Origin: Staphylococcus sp. Marseille-Q5304
GTDB lineage: Bacteria; Bacillota; Bacilli; Staphylococcales; Staphylococcaceae
Assembly: GCF_943737015.1 (NCBI RefSeq)
Contig: NZ_CALSFP010000001.1
Span: 372,001-436,000 of the forward strand
DNA length: 64,000 nucleotides
Direction of reading: 5' to 3'
This document shows, in pieces, positions 33,470-44,759 of the stretch. The first letter of the stretch is position 1, and each line of letters starts with the position of its first letter. The notes under the pieces are model-generated. The model saw only the letters and a program-made list of their open reading frames with translations, was not told the DNA's origin and did no database searches. The position numbers and the translations under genes were made by a program.

Positions 33470-34378
33470 GTGACGCAACAATTTATCATAATCATTTTAC
33501 TTATCGCCTTAGGTTACTTTTTAAAACATCTTAACTTTCTAAAAGCAAATGATAGTCAAGTATTGTCGACGTTGGTATTTAATGTCACGCTTCCTTCGTT
33601 AGTTATAGTTAATTTGAATAAAGCCGAACTAGATCCTTCACTTTCTGTATTATCGATCATGATGATTATTTATGGTTTGGTTGCGAAAACACTCGTTGTT
33701 TATTTATTTTTAAAATATGACAACCAAGTTCGCGGAACAGTAGGCATGATGATGGCTTCTTTAAATATCGGGCTATTTGCATATCCACTCGTGGCAGCTA
33801 TTTGGCCAGATTCAGGCATGATATACTTCGGTATGGCTGATATTGGTGGTGCGCTCATTATGTTTGGGGTAACATACTTTGTTGGAAGTTACTTTAGTAG
33901 TGGTGGAGATAGTTTTGATTTTAAATACTTAGCGAAAAACATAGTGAAATCTGTTCCACTTATGACATACATGATTATGTTTATATTGAATATGGCAAAT
34001 ATTCATTTTCCCAAGCCAGTAACTCAATTCTTTTCCGATTTATCAGGTGCCAACATGCCGCTATCTATGATTTTACTTGGGTTAATGCTTAACTTTAATA
34101 TTGATAAACGCTATTTACCAATTGCACTTAAATACCTTGGTATACATTATGGTTTTGGTATAGCGATGGGGCTATTGGTACACTTCTTTTTACCAGTATC
34201 AGACCCTATGATTAAGACGACGTTACAAGTTGCCTGGATTTTACCTGTAGGTATAGCGATTATTCCATATTCCATTCAATTTAAGTATAAAACCATACCA
34301 CTTACAGGAATGGTTATTAATGCGTCTATCATCATCAGTATTATATTGATTTATGTTTATCAAGCATTATTTGTATAA
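33470..34378 (+). CDS. AEC family transporter (auxin efflux carrier-like)
   Basis: A 302-residue membrane protein with about ten helices. The family's paired domains are visible, with FNVTLPSLVIVNL in the first half and ANMPLSMILLGLML plus QVAWILPVGIAIIPY in the second. Bacterial members often export or exchange organic acids such as malate. The GTG start at 33470 has GAAAGAAGGA upstream. It is monocistronic and ends at a bidirectional terminator. The substrate is unproven. Confidence 0.85.
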   Translation: MTQQFIIIILLIALGYFLKHLNFLKANDSQVLSTLVFNVTLPSLVIVNLNKAELDPSLSVLSIMMIIYGLVAKTLVVYLFLKYDNQVRGTVGMMMASLNIGLFAYPLVAAIWPDSGMIYFGMADIGGALIMFGVTYFVGSYFSSGGDSFDFKYLAKNIVKSVPLMTYMIMFILNMANIHFPKPVTQFFSDLSGANMPLSMILLGLMLNFNIDKRYLPIALKYLGIHYGFGIAMGLLVHFFLPVSDPMIKTTLQVAWILPVGIAIIPYSIQFKYKTIPLTGMVINASIIISIILIYVYQALFV

Positions 34379-34411
34379 GTATAATTCATGATAAAGCTTT
34401 AAATAATATGA

Positions 34412-34450
34412 AAAAGCCGATCAGATATGCAATTCTGATCGGCTTTTATA
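34412..34450. terminator. bidirectional terminator between the AEC carrier and gdh
   Basis: AAAAGCCGATCAGA (34412-34425) pairs perfectly with 34434-34447, with A and T runs on the outer sides serving both strands. Confidence 0.85.
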
Positions 34451-34471
34451 TATAGGTATGGAAATGTTTTC

Positions 34472-35263
34472 TTAACCTTTACCACCCATAAACGCTGGAT
34501 AATTAGTCATACCACCATCAACGTAAATAGTTGTCCCGTGTATATAACTTGAGAAATCTGAAGCTAAGAATAATGCTACATTGGCAACTTGATCTGCTTC
34601 GCCAATTTCTTTAGCTGGAATCATTTCTAATGTTTCTTCACGTGTTTTTGGATCTGAAAACTTCTCTTTCGTATGTTCAGTTACAATGGCACCTGGAGAA
34701 ATATTGTTTATACGGATACCATGTTGTGCGTATTCCATAGACATCGTTTCCATCATGAGCTTTAATCCGCCTTTACTTGCTGCATAGTTCGCATAATTAG
34801 GCCATGGAATTGTGTCATGAACACTAGAAGTATTTATAATTACACCTTTTTTATCTTCTTTTAAAAACTGTTTAACTGCTGCTTTTGCTCCAATAAATGC
34901 GCCAGTTAAGTTGATATCAATTACTTTATTCCATTCTTCTACTGACATTTCATGTGTAGGAATAGGTTTTTCATAACCAGCATTATTTAGCATAATATCT
35001 AATGTCCCATATTCATCCACAGTAGCTTGAACAAGCTTGTTTACGTCAGCTTCCACTGAGACATCAGCTTGAACTTTAATTGCTTGTCCACCGGCTTCTT
35101 CTATAAGATTAATAGATTGTTCCATCGCTTCTAAATGACGATCAGAACGATAATTCATCACGACTTTAGCCTGAGCTTTACCAAATGATTCCGCGAATGC
35201 TTTACCTATACCGCTACCAGCACCAGTAATAACTACGACTTTACCTTTTAAATCTTCAAACAT
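34472..35263 (-). CDS. gdh: glucose 1-dehydrogenase, SDR family
   Basis: A 263-residue classical short-chain dehydrogenase. The cofactor loop is TGAGSGIG (residues 13-20), the stabilising motif is LNNAGYE, the active site is Ser in INTSSVH and YAASK for Tyr/Lys, and the IDGGM-type C-terminal strand reads YVDGGMTNYPAF. It oxidises glucose to gluconolactone with NAD(P). It lies downstream of glcU on the same strand with a 66-bp gap, and I recall the same glcU-gdh pair in S. xylosus. GGAGGAG precedes the ATG. Confidence 0.9.
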   Translation of the reverse strand: MFEDLKGKVVVITGAGSGIGKAFAESFGKAQAKVVMNYRSDRHLEAMEQSINLIEEAGGQAIKVQADVSVEADVNKLVQATVDEYGTLDIMLNNAGYEKPIPTHEMSVEEWNKVIDINLTGAFIGAKAAVKQFLKEDKKGVIINTSSVHDTIPWPNYANYAASKGGLKLMMETMSMEYAQHGIRINNISPGAIVTEHTKEKFSDPKTREETLEMIPAKEIGEADQVANVALFLASDFSSYIHGTTIYVDGGMTNYPAFMGGKG

Positions 35264-35329
35264 AGAAACTCCTCCAATATTTATAATTACCTATAAAATA
35301 AGAATTTGACCATTTTTACGTCATTGAGG

Positions 35330-36187
35330 TTAACCTTTAATATTACCGAGTACAAAAGCCGCGATAATAATGAGGGCGATACCAGACCATATTCCAATCA
35401 TCTGACGTTTATCTTTGCGTTCTCCAAGTAAGAAGATACCACCAAGCGTTGAAACGATAACTAATAGTTGTGAAAATGAAAAGCTTGTTGCGACGCCAAC
35501 TTTAGGTTGAGAATAGAACATAAATAAGTTACCAATACCCCAAACAATACCTGGAATCAAGTTCCAAAGTGTGCTTTTTGTTGAAGTTTCTCGATTGATT
35601 GATAATATTATTCCTCCGATTGCCATTCCGACTGATTGGAAGAACAATGCACTCATACCATCTACACCAAAGATTTGTGCGACAACAACATATACAACAT
35701 AACCAACAGTAGAAATTAGTAAAATTGGCATTGCTTTCCCAAAGTTTTTATTATTTTCTGCTGCTTCATTTTTACCTTTAATTGAGGTAAGTGCTATTCC
35801 GATTACGAGGAGAACCATAGCAACTAAACCTAATAACACTTGGGTTCCTGTGCTCCATTCACCTAAGAAAATAGCACTAAATAAAGTTGTCCCAACTAAT
35901 TGTAAGCCTGTAGAAATAGGCATCGTTTTCGATACACCAATAAGACTTACGGATTTTAACTGGTACCCTTGACCTAACGCCCAGAAGGCGCCTGAAATTA
36001 AGCCGACTATAATGACGGTGATATTATCAAATTTGGCATTTCCTGTTAATAATAAAATAATACCGATAATTAACGCGCCAAATGTTGTACCTCGTATTTG
36101 ATTATAGGGGCCTCCACCTACAAAAACATTAATTAACACAACACTACCCCAAAAAAGGGCAGGTAGTAAGGCAATTAATAAATCCAT
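35330..36187 (-). CDS. glcU: glucose uptake protein GlcU
   Basis: A 285-residue membrane protein with about ten helices of the GRP (glucose/ribose porter) family within the drug/metabolite transporter superfamily. Typical blocks are [19 protein letters not shown] near the N-terminus and [27 protein letters not shown] in the last third. It brings in free glucose by proton-driven, non-PTS transport, which Gdh then oxidises. It is the first gene of the glcU-gdh unit. An 8-bp inverted repeat lies about 30 bp upstream of the start. Confidence 0.92.
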   Translation of the reverse strand: MDLLIALLPALFWGSVVLINVFVGGGPYNQIRGTTFGALIIGIILLLTGNAKFDNITVIIVGLISGAFWALGQGYQLKSVSLIGVSKTMPISTGLQLVGTTLFSAIFLGEWSTGTQVLLGLVAMVLLVIGIALTSIKGKNEAAENNKNFGKAMPILLISTVGYVVYVVVAQIFGVDGMSALFFQSVGMAIGGIILSINRETSTKSTLWNLIPGIVWGIGNLFMFYSQPKVGVATSFSFSQLLVIVSTLGGIFLLGERKDKRQMIGIWSGIALIIIAAFVLGNIKG

Positions 36188-36494
36188 CTATTACTCACTC
36201 ACTCTCTATTTTCTTTCTTATAGACAGATTTCTCAATGTCTATAGCAACTCATTTTATAGTAAAAAAACGTTTTAGTAAAAAATATAGCTTATTTTTTTA
36301 AAAGGGTTTATTTTAAAGGATTTTAATTTTCAGAGAAATAAAATTAGCGTAATTCAATTAATGAGGCTAGTATATACATGATAAGTCGAGTGTAAACATA
36401 GTCGTTTGTTAAAAATAGCTTAATAAACCAACACATATAATAGTTAAAATTAATGAATTCGGGTTGCATAAAGGTAAAATAAAAAAGTCATGTG
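36188..36494. other. intergenic region upstream of glcU
   Basis: A 307-bp AT-rich region between two minus-strand genes, holding the inverted repeat listed next and the terminator of the GNAT gene. AAAACGTTTT near 36266-36275 is palindromic but a poor cre match. No ORF was recognised. Confidence 0.5.
36219..36244. promoter_or_regulatory. inverted repeat upstream of glcU
   Basis: TATAGACA (36219-36226) and TGTCTATA (36237-36244) are exact complements separated by 10 bp, centred 44 bp upstream of the glcU ATG. It is a possible operator; the regulator is unknown. Confidence 0.5.
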
Positions 36495-36507
36495 TTACAC
36501 ATGACTT
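36480..36507 (-). terminator. terminator overlapping the GNAT stop codon
   Basis: AAGTCATGTG (36485-36494) and CACATGACTT (36498-36507) form a hairpin with a 3-nt loop. On the minus strand it runs into T6. The stem includes the last codons of the GNAT gene. Confidence 0.75.
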
Positions 36508-37364
36508 GAAACAAATTTGAACTTTTTATATTCCACGTTCACATTAAACCCTAGCTCGTTAAAACGTTCAACGAGTTTGTTGTTTTTACTACGAATTTTG
36601 AAATATATGATGTTTATATCGTAATGTTGGAAAGCATAATGAAGTGCATGCGTTAATAAATCGAAAGCAATGCCTTTCATTCTATAGTCTGAATGTGATG
36701 TGAAATACTTAACTTCAGCATTATGGTTGTCTTCATAGACTTGTAAATATAGATAGCCTTTAAGCAATCCCTCGGACATAAATACATATAATTTATTATT
36801 GTCGTCTAAAGAATTAACAATTTCATCCGCTGTCATCGCACCATGTTTAAATGTGTGTGCGTGTAACTTTTGAAAGGCGCGATAATATGAAGGGTGATAT
36901 TCAGCAATATTTTGTTCATGTTCGGTAGTACCAACATCTTTTGTTGCGATTAAATGATAGTCTGTAAAGTTGTAACCGGCTTCTATAGCTTTCATCATAG
37001 GTGTGTAATCTTGTTCATTTACAATGAAAGAAAAGTTAAAACTTACTTCTTCTGGTTTACTTTCTGTTAATGATTTGAATAAATCTTGAAATAACTCTAG
37101 AGAAAGAGGTTCGCCTTTACGAATAAATGGTCCGATAACTTTATATTTATTATCATCATATTTAAATGGTAAGAGCAACATTTGGATTTGATCTTGATCA
37201 TCAATTTGTGCAAATACACCTGGGTCCTCTATCGTGTTACGGATGTATTGTTCAACATCTTCACTGTTTTGTTGTAATTTGTATAAATAAGAAGCTGAGA
37301 TATCATCGGCATCGTTGATAAATTTCATTATTTCTTTGTAGTCGTTAATTTGAATAGTTTTCAT
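36495..37364 (-). CDS. GNAT family N-acetyltransferase
   Basis: A 289-residue protein. The C-terminal half, about residues 155-285, has the GNAT acetyl-CoA loop in SDYRMKGIAFDLLTHAL, a preceding strand AEVKYFTSH and a final RFNELGFNVNVEYKKF. The N-terminal half (IMKFINDADDISASYLYKL, PFIRKGEPLSL) may be a diverged second GNAT-like domain, as in two-domain members. It is divergent from topB. The acceptor is unknown. Confidence 0.8.
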   Translation of the reverse strand: MKTIQINDYKEIMKFINDADDISASYLYKLQQNSEDVEQYIRNTIEDPGVFAQIDDQDQIQMLLLPFKYDDNKYKVIGPFIRKGEPLSLELFQDLFKSLTESKPEEVSFNFSFIVNEQDYTPMMKAIEAGYNFTDYHLIATKDVGTTEHEQNIAEYHPSYYRAFQKLHAHTFKHGAMTADEIVNSLDDNNKLYVFMSEGLLKGYLYLQVYEDNHNAEVKYFTSHSDYRMKGIAFDLLTHALHYAFQHYDINIIYFKIRSKNNKLVERFNELGFNVNVEYKKFKFVSSHV

Positions 37365-37489
37365 AACATACCTCCTTCAGAGATCCTATTACTTTAATTA
37401 TATGAATAAATTAAGATAAATGGAAGTTATGAGGTGCTATATACATGTTACAATGAGAATATTATTTAAAGTTTTGAAAGGAAGACATT

Positions 37490-39628
37490 ATGAAATCACT
37501 GATTATAGCTGAAAAACCTTCCGTTGGCAGAGATATAGCTAAGTCTCTAAATATTAATACTAAAAGACACGGTTTTTTCGAAAATGAAAAATACATTGTA
37601 ACTTGGGCATTAGGACATCTCGTGACTAACGCAACGCCTGAACAATACGATGTACAGTATAAAGAATGGAAGTTAACTGACTTACCTATAGTTCCGAAAC
37701 AAATGAAAACTGTCGTTATAAATAAAACGAGAAAACAATTTTCGATAATCAAAGGTCTTATCAATGATAACAAAGTGAAAGATATTATTATCGCAACGGA
37801 TGCAGGGCGAGAAGGGGAACTCGTTGCACGACTTATATTAGATAAATCTAAAAATAAAAAACCCATTAAACGCTTATGGATTAGCTCAGTAACGTCAAAA
37901 GCGATTAAAGAGGGATTTAAGAAATTGTACGATGGGCGCAAGTTTAATGACTTATATCAAGCAGCTTTAGCAAGAAGTGAAGCGGACTGGATTGTTGGAA
38001 TTAACGCAACGCGTGCCTTAACAACGAAGTATGATGCGCAATTATCATTAGGCCGTGTTCAAACGCCTACAATACAATTAGTACAAATGCGTCAAAATGA
38101 GATTAATCAATTCACCCCCGAAACTTATTATTCGCTGAAGTTGATGGTGGGAGGATTTGAATTTAAATGTGTAACACCAAAATCGCATTCTGACAAAGCA
38201 TATTTAGAACAGATACAAACACAGATTAAAGGGCAAGCTGGTGAGATTACTGACATTAATAGAACGCGTAAAAAATCCTATCCTTCACAGTTATATAGTT
38301 TAACCGATTTACAGCAGGATGCGTATAAACGATTCCATATGACACCTAAAGAATCACTTAATGTACTGCAAAACCTATATGAACGTCATAAATTACTTAC
38401 ATATCCTCGAACGGATTCGAATTATTTAACGGATGATATGGTGCCTACACTTAAAGATAGAATAAAAGCTTTATTCGCTACAGATTTTAAAGATATAGCA
38501 AAATCCCAAATGAACCGTTCATTTAGTGGGAAATTTAAATTTGTAAATAATAGCAAAGTCTCAGACCATCATGCGATTATTCCTACAGAAATACGTCCTG
38601 ATATGTCACAACTGAGCCCTAGAGAATCTAAAATATATTTGATGGTAGCTCAAAGATTTCTGGAGAACTTATTACCACCACATGAATATGAAAGTGTATC
38701 TGTTACGTTACAAACATCAGATTATAAGTTTATTTTCAACGATAAGGTAACGATAAATCCTGGTTATTTAGCATTAAGAGACAAAGAGGCTAATGCCCAT
38801 CGAGACTTAAATCAATTACAACGAGGCAATACTTTCACATTAAATAATGTGAAGATTGAAGATCATGAAACAACAGCACCGAGTTATTTTAATGAAGGTA
38901 CGTTACTTAAAGCAATGGAAAGCCCCCATAAATATTTCGATTTACAAGATACGAAACACCAAAAAACTTTAAAAATTGCAGGTGGTATCGGGACGGTCGC
39001 AACACGTGCAGATATCATTGAAAAGTTATTTAACATGAACGCCATTGAATCACGAGATGGTAAAATAAAAGTAACACCAAAGGGTAAACAAATATTAGAA
39101 TTAGCACCACAACGATTAACTTCACCATTATTGACTGCAGAGTGGGAAGAGAAACTTCTCAAAATAGAAAAAGGTCAATATAACGCACAACAATTTATTA
39201 ATGAGATGAAAAACTTCACATATGAAGTTGTAAATGAGATTAAAGAAAGTGATCAGAAATATAAGCACGATAATCTTACTTCAACCGAATGCCCAACGTG
39301 TGGCAAATTTATGATAAAAGTAAAAACGAAAAACGGGCAAATGCTCGTATGTCAAGATCCCTCATGTAAAACGAAAAAGAATGTTCAGAGAAAGACTAAA
39401 GCTAAATGTCCAAACTGTCACAAAAGAATGACCTTGTTTGGCAAAGGAAAAGAGGCAACTTATCGTTGTGTTTGTGGCCATACAGAAACACAAGCACAAA
39501 TGGATCAGCGTCTAAAAAATAAAAAAACAGCAAAAGTGAATAAGAAAGATCTCAAAAAATATATGAACCAAGATGATGGCATAGAAAATAACCCATTTAA
39601 AGATGCATTGAAAGATTTGAAATTGTAG
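37490..39628 (+). CDS. topB: DNA topoisomerase III
   Basis: A 712-residue type IA topoisomerase that relaxes and decatenates DNA by single-strand passage. The Toprim domain is at about residues 1-140, with the invariant Glu in [10 protein letters not shown] and DAGREGE. The catalytic tyrosine is Tyr305 in [11 protein letters not shown]. The C-terminus carries zinc-ribbon cysteines ([27 protein letters not shown]). AAAGGAAG precedes ATG 37490. It lies upstream of the purine permease with a 112-bp gap and no obvious terminator. Confidence 0.95.
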   Translation: MKSLIIAEKPSVGRDIAKSLNINTKRHGFFENEKYIVTWALGHLVTNATPEQYDVQYKEWKLTDLPIVPKQMKTVVINKTRKQFSIIKGLINDNKVKDIIIATDAGREGELVARLILDKSKNKKPIKRLWISSVTSKAIKEGFKKLYDGRKFNDLYQAALARSEADWIVGINATRALTTKYDAQLSLGRVQTPTIQLVQMRQNEINQFTPETYYSLKLMVGGFEFKCVTPKSHSDKAYLEQIQTQIKGQAGEITDINRTRKKSYPSQLYSLTDLQQDAYKRFHMTPKESLNVLQNLYERHKLLTYPRTDSNYLTDDMVPTLKDRIKALFATDFKDIAKSQMNRSFSGKFKFVNNSKVSDHHAIIPTEIRPDMSQLSPRESKIYLMVAQRFLENLLPPHEYESVSVTLQTSDYKFIFNDKVTINPGYLALRDKEANAHRDLNQLQRGNTFTLNNVKIEDHETTAPSYFNEGTLLKAMESPHKYFDLQDTKHQKTLKIAGGIGTVATRADIIEKLFNMNAIESRDGKIKVTPKGKQILELAPQRLTSPLLTAEWEEKLLKIEKGQYNAQQFINEMKNFTYEVVNEIKESDQKYKHDNLTSTECPTCGKFMIKVKTKNGQMLVCQDPSCKTKKNVQRKTKAKCPNCHKRMTLFGKGKEATYRCVCGHTETQAQMDQRLKNKKTAKVNKKDLKKYMNQDDGIENNPFKDALKDLKL

Positions 39629-39740
39629 CTTTTTATCGAACGTAGAGATATTTAATTATAATAAAGTTCGTGTTTGCTATTGTAAAAGTGCAAGAATGGT
39701 ATTAAAATATGTAAGTATTTTAAATAAAGGAGAACTAACC

Positions 39741-41075
39741 ATGAAAAAGTATTTCGAATTTGATAAACATGGTACAAGCTATAAGAAAGAGATACTTGGT
39801 GGTCTTACAACTTTCTTGTCCATGGCGTACATTTTAGCGGTAAATCCTCAAGTTTTAAGTTTAGCAGGCGTGCATGGTGTGACTGAGGACATGAAGATGG
39901 ATCAAGGCGCAATCTTTGTAGCGACAGCTCTTGCAGCCTTTGTCGGTTCATTGTTTATGGGATTGATTGCGAGATATCCCATTGCATTAGCGCCAGGAAT
40001 GGGGCTTAATGCATTTTTCGCTTTCACCGTTGTATTAACGATGGGAATTCCTTGGCAAATTGGTTTAACTGGCGTGTTATTCTCAGGTATATTCTTTGCA
40101 ATATTAACATTAACAGGTCTACGGGAAACCATTATCAATGCTATACCATATCAAATGAAAATGGCGGTTTCTGCGGGGATAGGATTATTTATTACCTTCG
40201 TCGGATTGCAAAACTCTGGTATCATCGTTAAAAATGATTCAACCCTTGTTACGTTAGGTCATCTTACTGAAGGTCCCGTTTTATTAACAATCTTCGGTAT
40301 AATCGCTACAGTTATTTTATATGTATTACGTGTACCGGGAGCTATTTTTGTTGGTATGGTTTTAACTTCAATCATTGGAATGCTAACAGGACTTATACAT
40401 ACACCAAAAGGCATTGTTAGTTCGGTACCGAGTATCGAGCCGACATTTGGTGCAGCATTCGAAGCTTTCAAGGATCCAGGACAATTACTTACAGTACAGT
40501 TTTTAATTGTTATTTTAACTTTCTTATTTATTGATTTCTTTGATACAGCAGGTACGTTAGTAGCGGTTGCTACACAAGCAGGTATGATGAAAGATAATAA
40601 ATTACCAAGAGCTGGTAAAGCATTATTTTCAGATTCACTAGCTACAATTGTAGGTTCAATTTTTGGAACGACAACTACGACTACTTATATCGAATCAACA
40701 TCAGGTGTTGCAGTTGGAGCCAGAACTGGTTTTGCTAGTTTAGTAACTGGATGTTGTTTCTTACTTGCAATGTTCTTCAGTCCATTAATGGAAGTAGTAA
40801 CTAGTGCCGTAACTACTCCAGCACTAGTTGTAGTAGGTGTATTAATGGCATCTAATTTTGCTGAAATTGAATGGAAGAAATTCGAAGTTGCAGTTCCTTC
40901 ATTTATTACTATTATAATGATGCCTTTATCATATTCTATTGCGACAGGTATTGCATGCGGGTTTATATTTTATCCAATTACTATGCTTATTTCAAAAAGA
41001 CATAAAGAAGTACATCCTATTATGTATGTGCTCATGGCATTATTTATTTTATACTTTGTATTTGTTCACGGATAA
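39741..41075 (+). CDS. pbuG: NCS2 family purine permease, PbuG-like
   Basis: A 444-residue membrane protein with about twelve to fourteen helices of the AzgA/PbuG branch of the nucleobase-cation symporter-2 family. Hallmarks are FDKHGTSYKKEILGGLTTF at the N-terminus (split for context), ALAPGMGLNAFFAF, FIDFFDTAGTLVAVA and the TTTTTYIESTSGVAVGARTG loop. It probably imports hypoxanthine, guanine or adenine with protons. ATG 39741 with AAAGGAG 8 nt upstream is chosen over the earlier frame at 39696. No purine riboswitch was seen upstream. A long terminator follows. Confidence 0.88.
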   Translation: MKKYFEFDKHGTSYKKEILGGLTTFLSMAYILAVNPQVLSLAGVHGVTEDMKMDQGAIFVATALAAFVGSLFMGLIARYPIALAPGMGLNAFFAFTVVLTMGIPWQIGLTGVLFSGIFFAILTLTGLRETIINAIPYQMKMAVSAGIGLFITFVGLQNSGIIVKNDSTLVTLGHLTEGPVLLTIFGIIATVILYVLRVPGAIFVGMVLTSIIGMLTGLIHTPKGIVSSVPSIEPTFGAAFEAFKDPGQLLTVQFLIVILTFLFIDFFDTAGTLVAVATQAGMMKDNKLPRAGKALFSDSLATIVGSIFGTTTTTTYIESTSGVAVGARTGFASLVTGCCFLLAMFFSPLMEVVTSAVTTPALVVVGVLMASNFAEIEWKKFEVAVPSFITIIMMPLSYSIATGIACGFIFYPITMLISKRHKEVHPIMYVLMALFILYFVFVHG

Positions 41076-41076
41076 G

Positions 41077-41128
41077 AAAAAGACACACGATTCAAGTGAT
41101 ATTAACTTGAACCGTGTGTCTTTTTATT
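41077..41128. terminator. terminator after the purine permease gene
   Basis: Arms of 21 bp (41077-41097 and 41105-41125, core GACACACG) differ at one position and carry A and T runs at the outer ends. Confidence 0.85.
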
Positions 41129-41181
41129 TAAATGTTACATATAATGGAAGAAAAGCATCAAAATAGATTTAATTATCTTAG

Positions 41182-41565
41182 TTATTTGCGTCTTCTGTGT
41201 TCAGTATAAATTACTTTTGCATGCTTATTTGGAACGTATAGGGGCGCAGAAAGTAAAACAAGCATAAAAAATAACATTAAAAAGAATAAAACCCAATGAA
41301 TGATCATTCCTAAAAATGGAACGATAGCCAAAAATGAACCGATAATACCTATAAAAAGAATGATAACCATAGGGCGAATTGTATTTTGTCGGTCGATAAG
41401 TAAATATACGGCCATGACTAAATAAAGGAAAGCGTTGATTAATAGAGGTTGCCAACCTGTACTAAGGATAAAGCTTCCACCTAAAAACGGAACGCCATAT
41501 ATACACTCACTTATGATGAGTATCAAACTTATAATAACAAGAAATGCACGACTGCCTCTCGTCAT
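41182..41565 (-). CDS. small four-helix membrane protein of unknown function
   Basis: A 127-residue protein with four hydrophobic segments at about residues 7-24, 40-56, 65-82 and 86-108, and a basic C-terminus (YTEHRRRK). No family was recognised. AGGTGGTG precedes the ATG. It stands alone between the purine permease gene and the ribosomal operon, with transcription opposite to both. Confidence 0.7.
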   Translation of the reverse strand: MTRGSRAFLVIISLILIISECIYGVPFLGGSFILSTGWQPLLINAFLYLVMAVYLLIDRQNTIRPMVIILFIGIIGSFLAIVPFLGMIIHWVLFFLMLFFMLVLLSAPLYVPNKHAKVIYTEHRRRK

Positions 41566-41745
41566 ATAAAATCACCACCTGTTTTGTTGCTTATTTTCAT
41601 TTTAAAGCATATAAATGGTAAAAACTAGGAAAGTTATTTCATAAATACTAGAAAAATTCCTTAAAGTGGTTGAAGTGTATCGTAATTTCAAGTAGAATAA
41701 CAAGGTATGTGTTAGAAAAAAGCTTGAACAAATTTGGAGAAAAGC
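41566..41745. other. region upstream of the rpsJ promoter
   Basis: An AT-rich divergent region. AAAAGCTTGA occurs twice, at 41718-41727 and 41740-41749, offset by 22 bp; the second copy includes part of the rpsJ -35. No ORF was seen. Confidence 0.5.
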
Positions 41746-41774
41746 TTGATAACGCACAGTTTTTCATGTATTAT
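41746..41774 (+). promoter_or_regulatory. promoter of the S10-spc-alpha operon
   Basis: TTGATA (41746-41751) and TATTAT (41769-41774) are spaced by 17 bp. Transcription would start near 41781 and give a leader of about 130 nt before rpsJ. Confidence 0.75.
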
Positions 41775-41780
41775 ATATAA

Positions 41781-42220
<440 letters not shown>

Positions 42221-42247
42221 TAACAAATTACAGGAGGTGGACTTTCG

Positions 42248-42907
42248 ATGACCAAAGGAATCTTAGGAAGAAAAATTGGAATGATACAAGTTTTCGGTGA
42301 AAACGGTGATTTAATTCCAGTAACAGTAGTAGAAGCAAGTCAAAACGTAGTATTACAAAAGAAAACTGAAGAGGTTGATGGTTATAATGCAATCCAAGTA
42401 GGTTTTGAAGACAAACAAGCATATAAAAAAGATAGTAAATCTAATAAATATGCAAACAAACCAGCTGAAGGTCATGCTAAGAAAGCAGGCACAGCACCTA
42501 AGCGCTTCATTCGTGAATTCAGAAACGTTAACGTTGATGAATACGAAGTAGGTCAAGAAGTCTCAGTTGATACATTTGAAGCTGGCGACGTAATTGATGT
42601 AACTGGCGTATCTAAAGGTAAAGGTTTCCAAGGTGCTATCAAGCGTCATAATCAAGCACGCGGACCAATGGGACACGGTTCTCATTTCCACAGATCACCA
42701 GGTTCAGTAGGTATGGCGTCAGATGCGTCTAAAGTATTCAAAGGACAAAAAATGCCTGGTCGTATGGGCGGTAACACAGTTACAGTTCAGAACTTAGAAG
42801 TAGTTCAAATCGACACAGACAACAAAGTTATTTTAGTAAAAGGTAATGTACCTGGTCCTAAAAAAGGATTAGTAGAAATTATATCTTCAATTAAAGGAAC
42901 TAAATAA
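42248..42907 (+). CDS. rplC: 50S ribosomal protein L3
   Basis: A 219-residue early assembly protein that reaches the peptidyl-transferase centre with a long loop ([20 protein letters not shown], residues about 137-156). It begins [25 protein letters not shown] lies upstream of ATG 42248, 27 bp after rpsJ. The loop shows no obvious linezolid- or tiamulin-type change, judged by eye only. Confidence 0.98.
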   Translation: MTKGILGRKIGMIQVFGENGDLIPVTVVEASQNVVLQKKTEEVDGYNAIQVGFEDKQAYKKDSKSNKYANKPAEGHAKKAGTAPKRFIREFRNVNVDEYEVGQEVSVDTFEAGDVIDVTGVSKGKGFQGAIKRHNQARGPMGHGSHFHRSPGSVGMASDASKVFKGQKMPGRMGGNTVTVQNLEVVQIDTDNKVILVKGNVPGPKKGLVEIISSIKGTK

Positions 42908-42933
42908 TATATAACGAAAGGAGGAAATGCATA

Positions 42934-43557
42934 ATGGCTAATTATGATGTATTAAAAGTGGACGGAACTAAATCAAGTTCAGTTGAATTAAACGATGCAG
43001 TATTTGCTATCGAACCAAATAAAGATGTTTTATTTGAAGCAATCACATTACAACGTGCTTCATTACGCCAAGGTACACATGCTGTTAAAAATCGTTCAGC
43101 AGTAAGTGGTGGTGGACGTAAACCATGGAGACAAAAAGGTACAGGACGTGCGCGTCAAGGTACAATCCGTGCTCCACAATGGCGTGGTGGTGGTGTCGTA
43201 TTCGGACCAACACCAAGAAGTTATGCATACAAAATGCCTAAGAAAATGCGTCGCTTAGCATTGCGCTCAGCATTATCTTACAAAGTACAAAACGAAAGCT
43301 TAACAATCGTTGATGCTTTAAGTTTAGAAGCTCCAAAAACAAAAGAGTTCAAAAACATTCTTACAAACTTAAAACAACCTGAAAAAGTATTAGTAGTTAC
43401 TGAATCAGAAGATATGAACGTTGAATTATCAGCACGTAATATCCCTGGCTTACAAGTTACTACAGCTCAAGGTTTAAATGTATTAGATATCACTAGCGCT
43501 GACAGTGTATTAATTACTGAATCAGCTGCTAAAAAAGTTGAGGAGGTGCTCGGATAA
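42934..43557 (+). CDS. rplD: 50S ribosomal protein L4
   Basis: A 207-residue protein lining the nascent-peptide exit tunnel. The macrolide-sensitive loop reads [15 protein letters not shown], the usual wild-type sequence. In enteric bacteria L4 also controls the S10 operon. AAAGGAGG precedes the ATG. Its TAA overlaps the rplW start by one base (TAATG). Confidence 0.98.
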   Translation: MANYDVLKVDGTKSSSVELNDAVFAIEPNKDVLFEAITLQRASLRQGTHAVKNRSAVSGGGRKPWRQKGTGRARQGTIRAPQWRGGGVVFGPTPRSYAYKMPKKMRRLALRSALSYKVQNESLTIVDALSLEAPKTKEFKNILTNLKQPEKVLVVTESEDMNVELSARNIPGLQVTTAQGLNVLDITSADSVLITESAAKKVEEVLG

Positions 43558-43832
43558 TGGAAGCAAGAGATGTTCTTAAGCGCCCCGTAATCACTGAAAA
43601 ATCTTCAGCTGCAATGGCAGAAGATAAATATACATTTGACGTTGATACTCGTGCGAACAAAACACAAGTTAAAATCGCAGTTGAAGAAATTTTCGACGTG
43701 AAAGTAGACAATGTAAACATCATTAACTACAAACCAAAGAAAAAGCGCATGGGCCGTTATCAAGGCTATACAAATAAAAGACGTGTCGCAATTGTGAAAT
43801 TAAAAGAAGGATCAATCGATCTATTTAACTAA
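43557..43832 (+). CDS. rplW: 50S ribosomal protein L23
   Basis: A 91-residue protein at the tunnel exit, the docking site for trigger factor and SRP. Family blocks are [19 protein letters not shown] and [15 protein letters not shown]. It is translationally coupled to rplD by a one-base overlap, with GAGGAGGTG upstream inside rplD. Confidence 0.98.
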   Translation: MEARDVLKRPVITEKSSAAMAEDKYTFDVDTRANKTQVKIAVEEIFDVKVDNVNIINYKPKKKRMGRYQGYTNKRRVAIVKLKEGSIDLFN

Positions 43833-43861
43833 AAATTATACCAATAAGGAGGTAAACGACA

Positions 43862-44695
43862 ATGGCTCTAAAAAAATATAAGCCAATTACGAATGGTCGT
43901 CGTAATATGACTACGTTAGATTTCGCAGAAATTACGAAAACTACACCTGAAAAGTCATTATTACAACCGCTACCGAAAAGAGCGGGACGAAATAACCAAG
44001 GTAAATTGACAGTTCGCCATCATGGTGGCGGTCATAAACGTCAATACCGTGTTATTGATTTCAAAAGAAATAAAGATGGCATTCCAGCTAAAGTTGATTC
44101 AATTCAATACGATCCAAACCGTTCAGCAAACATCGCATTATTAGTATATGCAGACGGTGAAAAACGCTACATCATCGCTCCTAAAAACCTAAAAGTAGGT
44201 CAAGTACTTGAAAGTGGTGAAGAAGCAGATATCAAATTAGGTAACGCATTACCGTTACAATTCATCCCAGTTGGTACAGTAGTACACAACATCGAATTAA
44301 AACCTGGTAAAGGTGGACAAATCGCACGTTCAGCAGGTGCAAGTGCACAAGTACTTGGTAAAGAAGGTAAATATGTATTAATCAGATTAAGATCTGGCGA
44401 AGTACGTATGATTCTTTCTACTTGCCGTGCAACAATCGGACAAGTTGGTAACATCCAACACGAACTAGTTAACGTTGGTAAAGCAGGACGCTCAAGATGG
44501 AAAGGTGTTCGTCCAACAGTTCGTGGTTCTGTAATGAACCCTAACGATCACCCACACGGTGGTGGTGAAGGCCGTGCGCCAATCGGATTACCATCTCCAA
44601 TGTCACCATGGGGTAAACCTACGCTTGGTAAGAAAACTCGTCGTGGTAAAAAATCTTCAGACAAACTTATCGTTCGTAGACGTAAGAGAAAATAA
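43862..44695 (+). CDS. rplB: 50S ribosomal protein L2
   Basis: A 277-residue protein essential for subunit association and peptidyl-transferase assembly. The conserved histidine region reads [17 protein letters not shown], preceded by [11 protein letters not shown] and followed by a very basic tail ending RRRKRK. AAGGAGG precedes ATG 43862, 29 bp after rplW. Confidence 0.98.
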   Translation: MALKKYKPITNGRRNMTTLDFAEITKTTPEKSLLQPLPKRAGRNNQGKLTVRHHGGGHKRQYRVIDFKRNKDGIPAKVDSIQYDPNRSANIALLVYADGEKRYIIAPKNLKVGQVLESGEEADIKLGNALPLQFIPVGTVVHNIELKPGKGGQIARSAGASAQVLGKEGKYVLIRLRSGEVRMILSTCRATIGQVGNIQHELVNVGKAGRSRWKGVRPTVRGSVMNPNDHPHGGGEGRAPIGLPSPMSPWGKPTLGKKTRRGKKSSDKLIVRRRKRK

Positions 44696-44759
44696 AAATA
44701 ACTTATTTGAGTGTGCGGCTTAATTGCTGCACGCACACAATAAGAAGGGAGGCGCCACT

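Noticed and set aside
36266..36275. AAAACGTTTT upstream of glcU as a cre site
   Set aside because: It is palindromic but lacks the outer TG and CA positions of the cre consensus.
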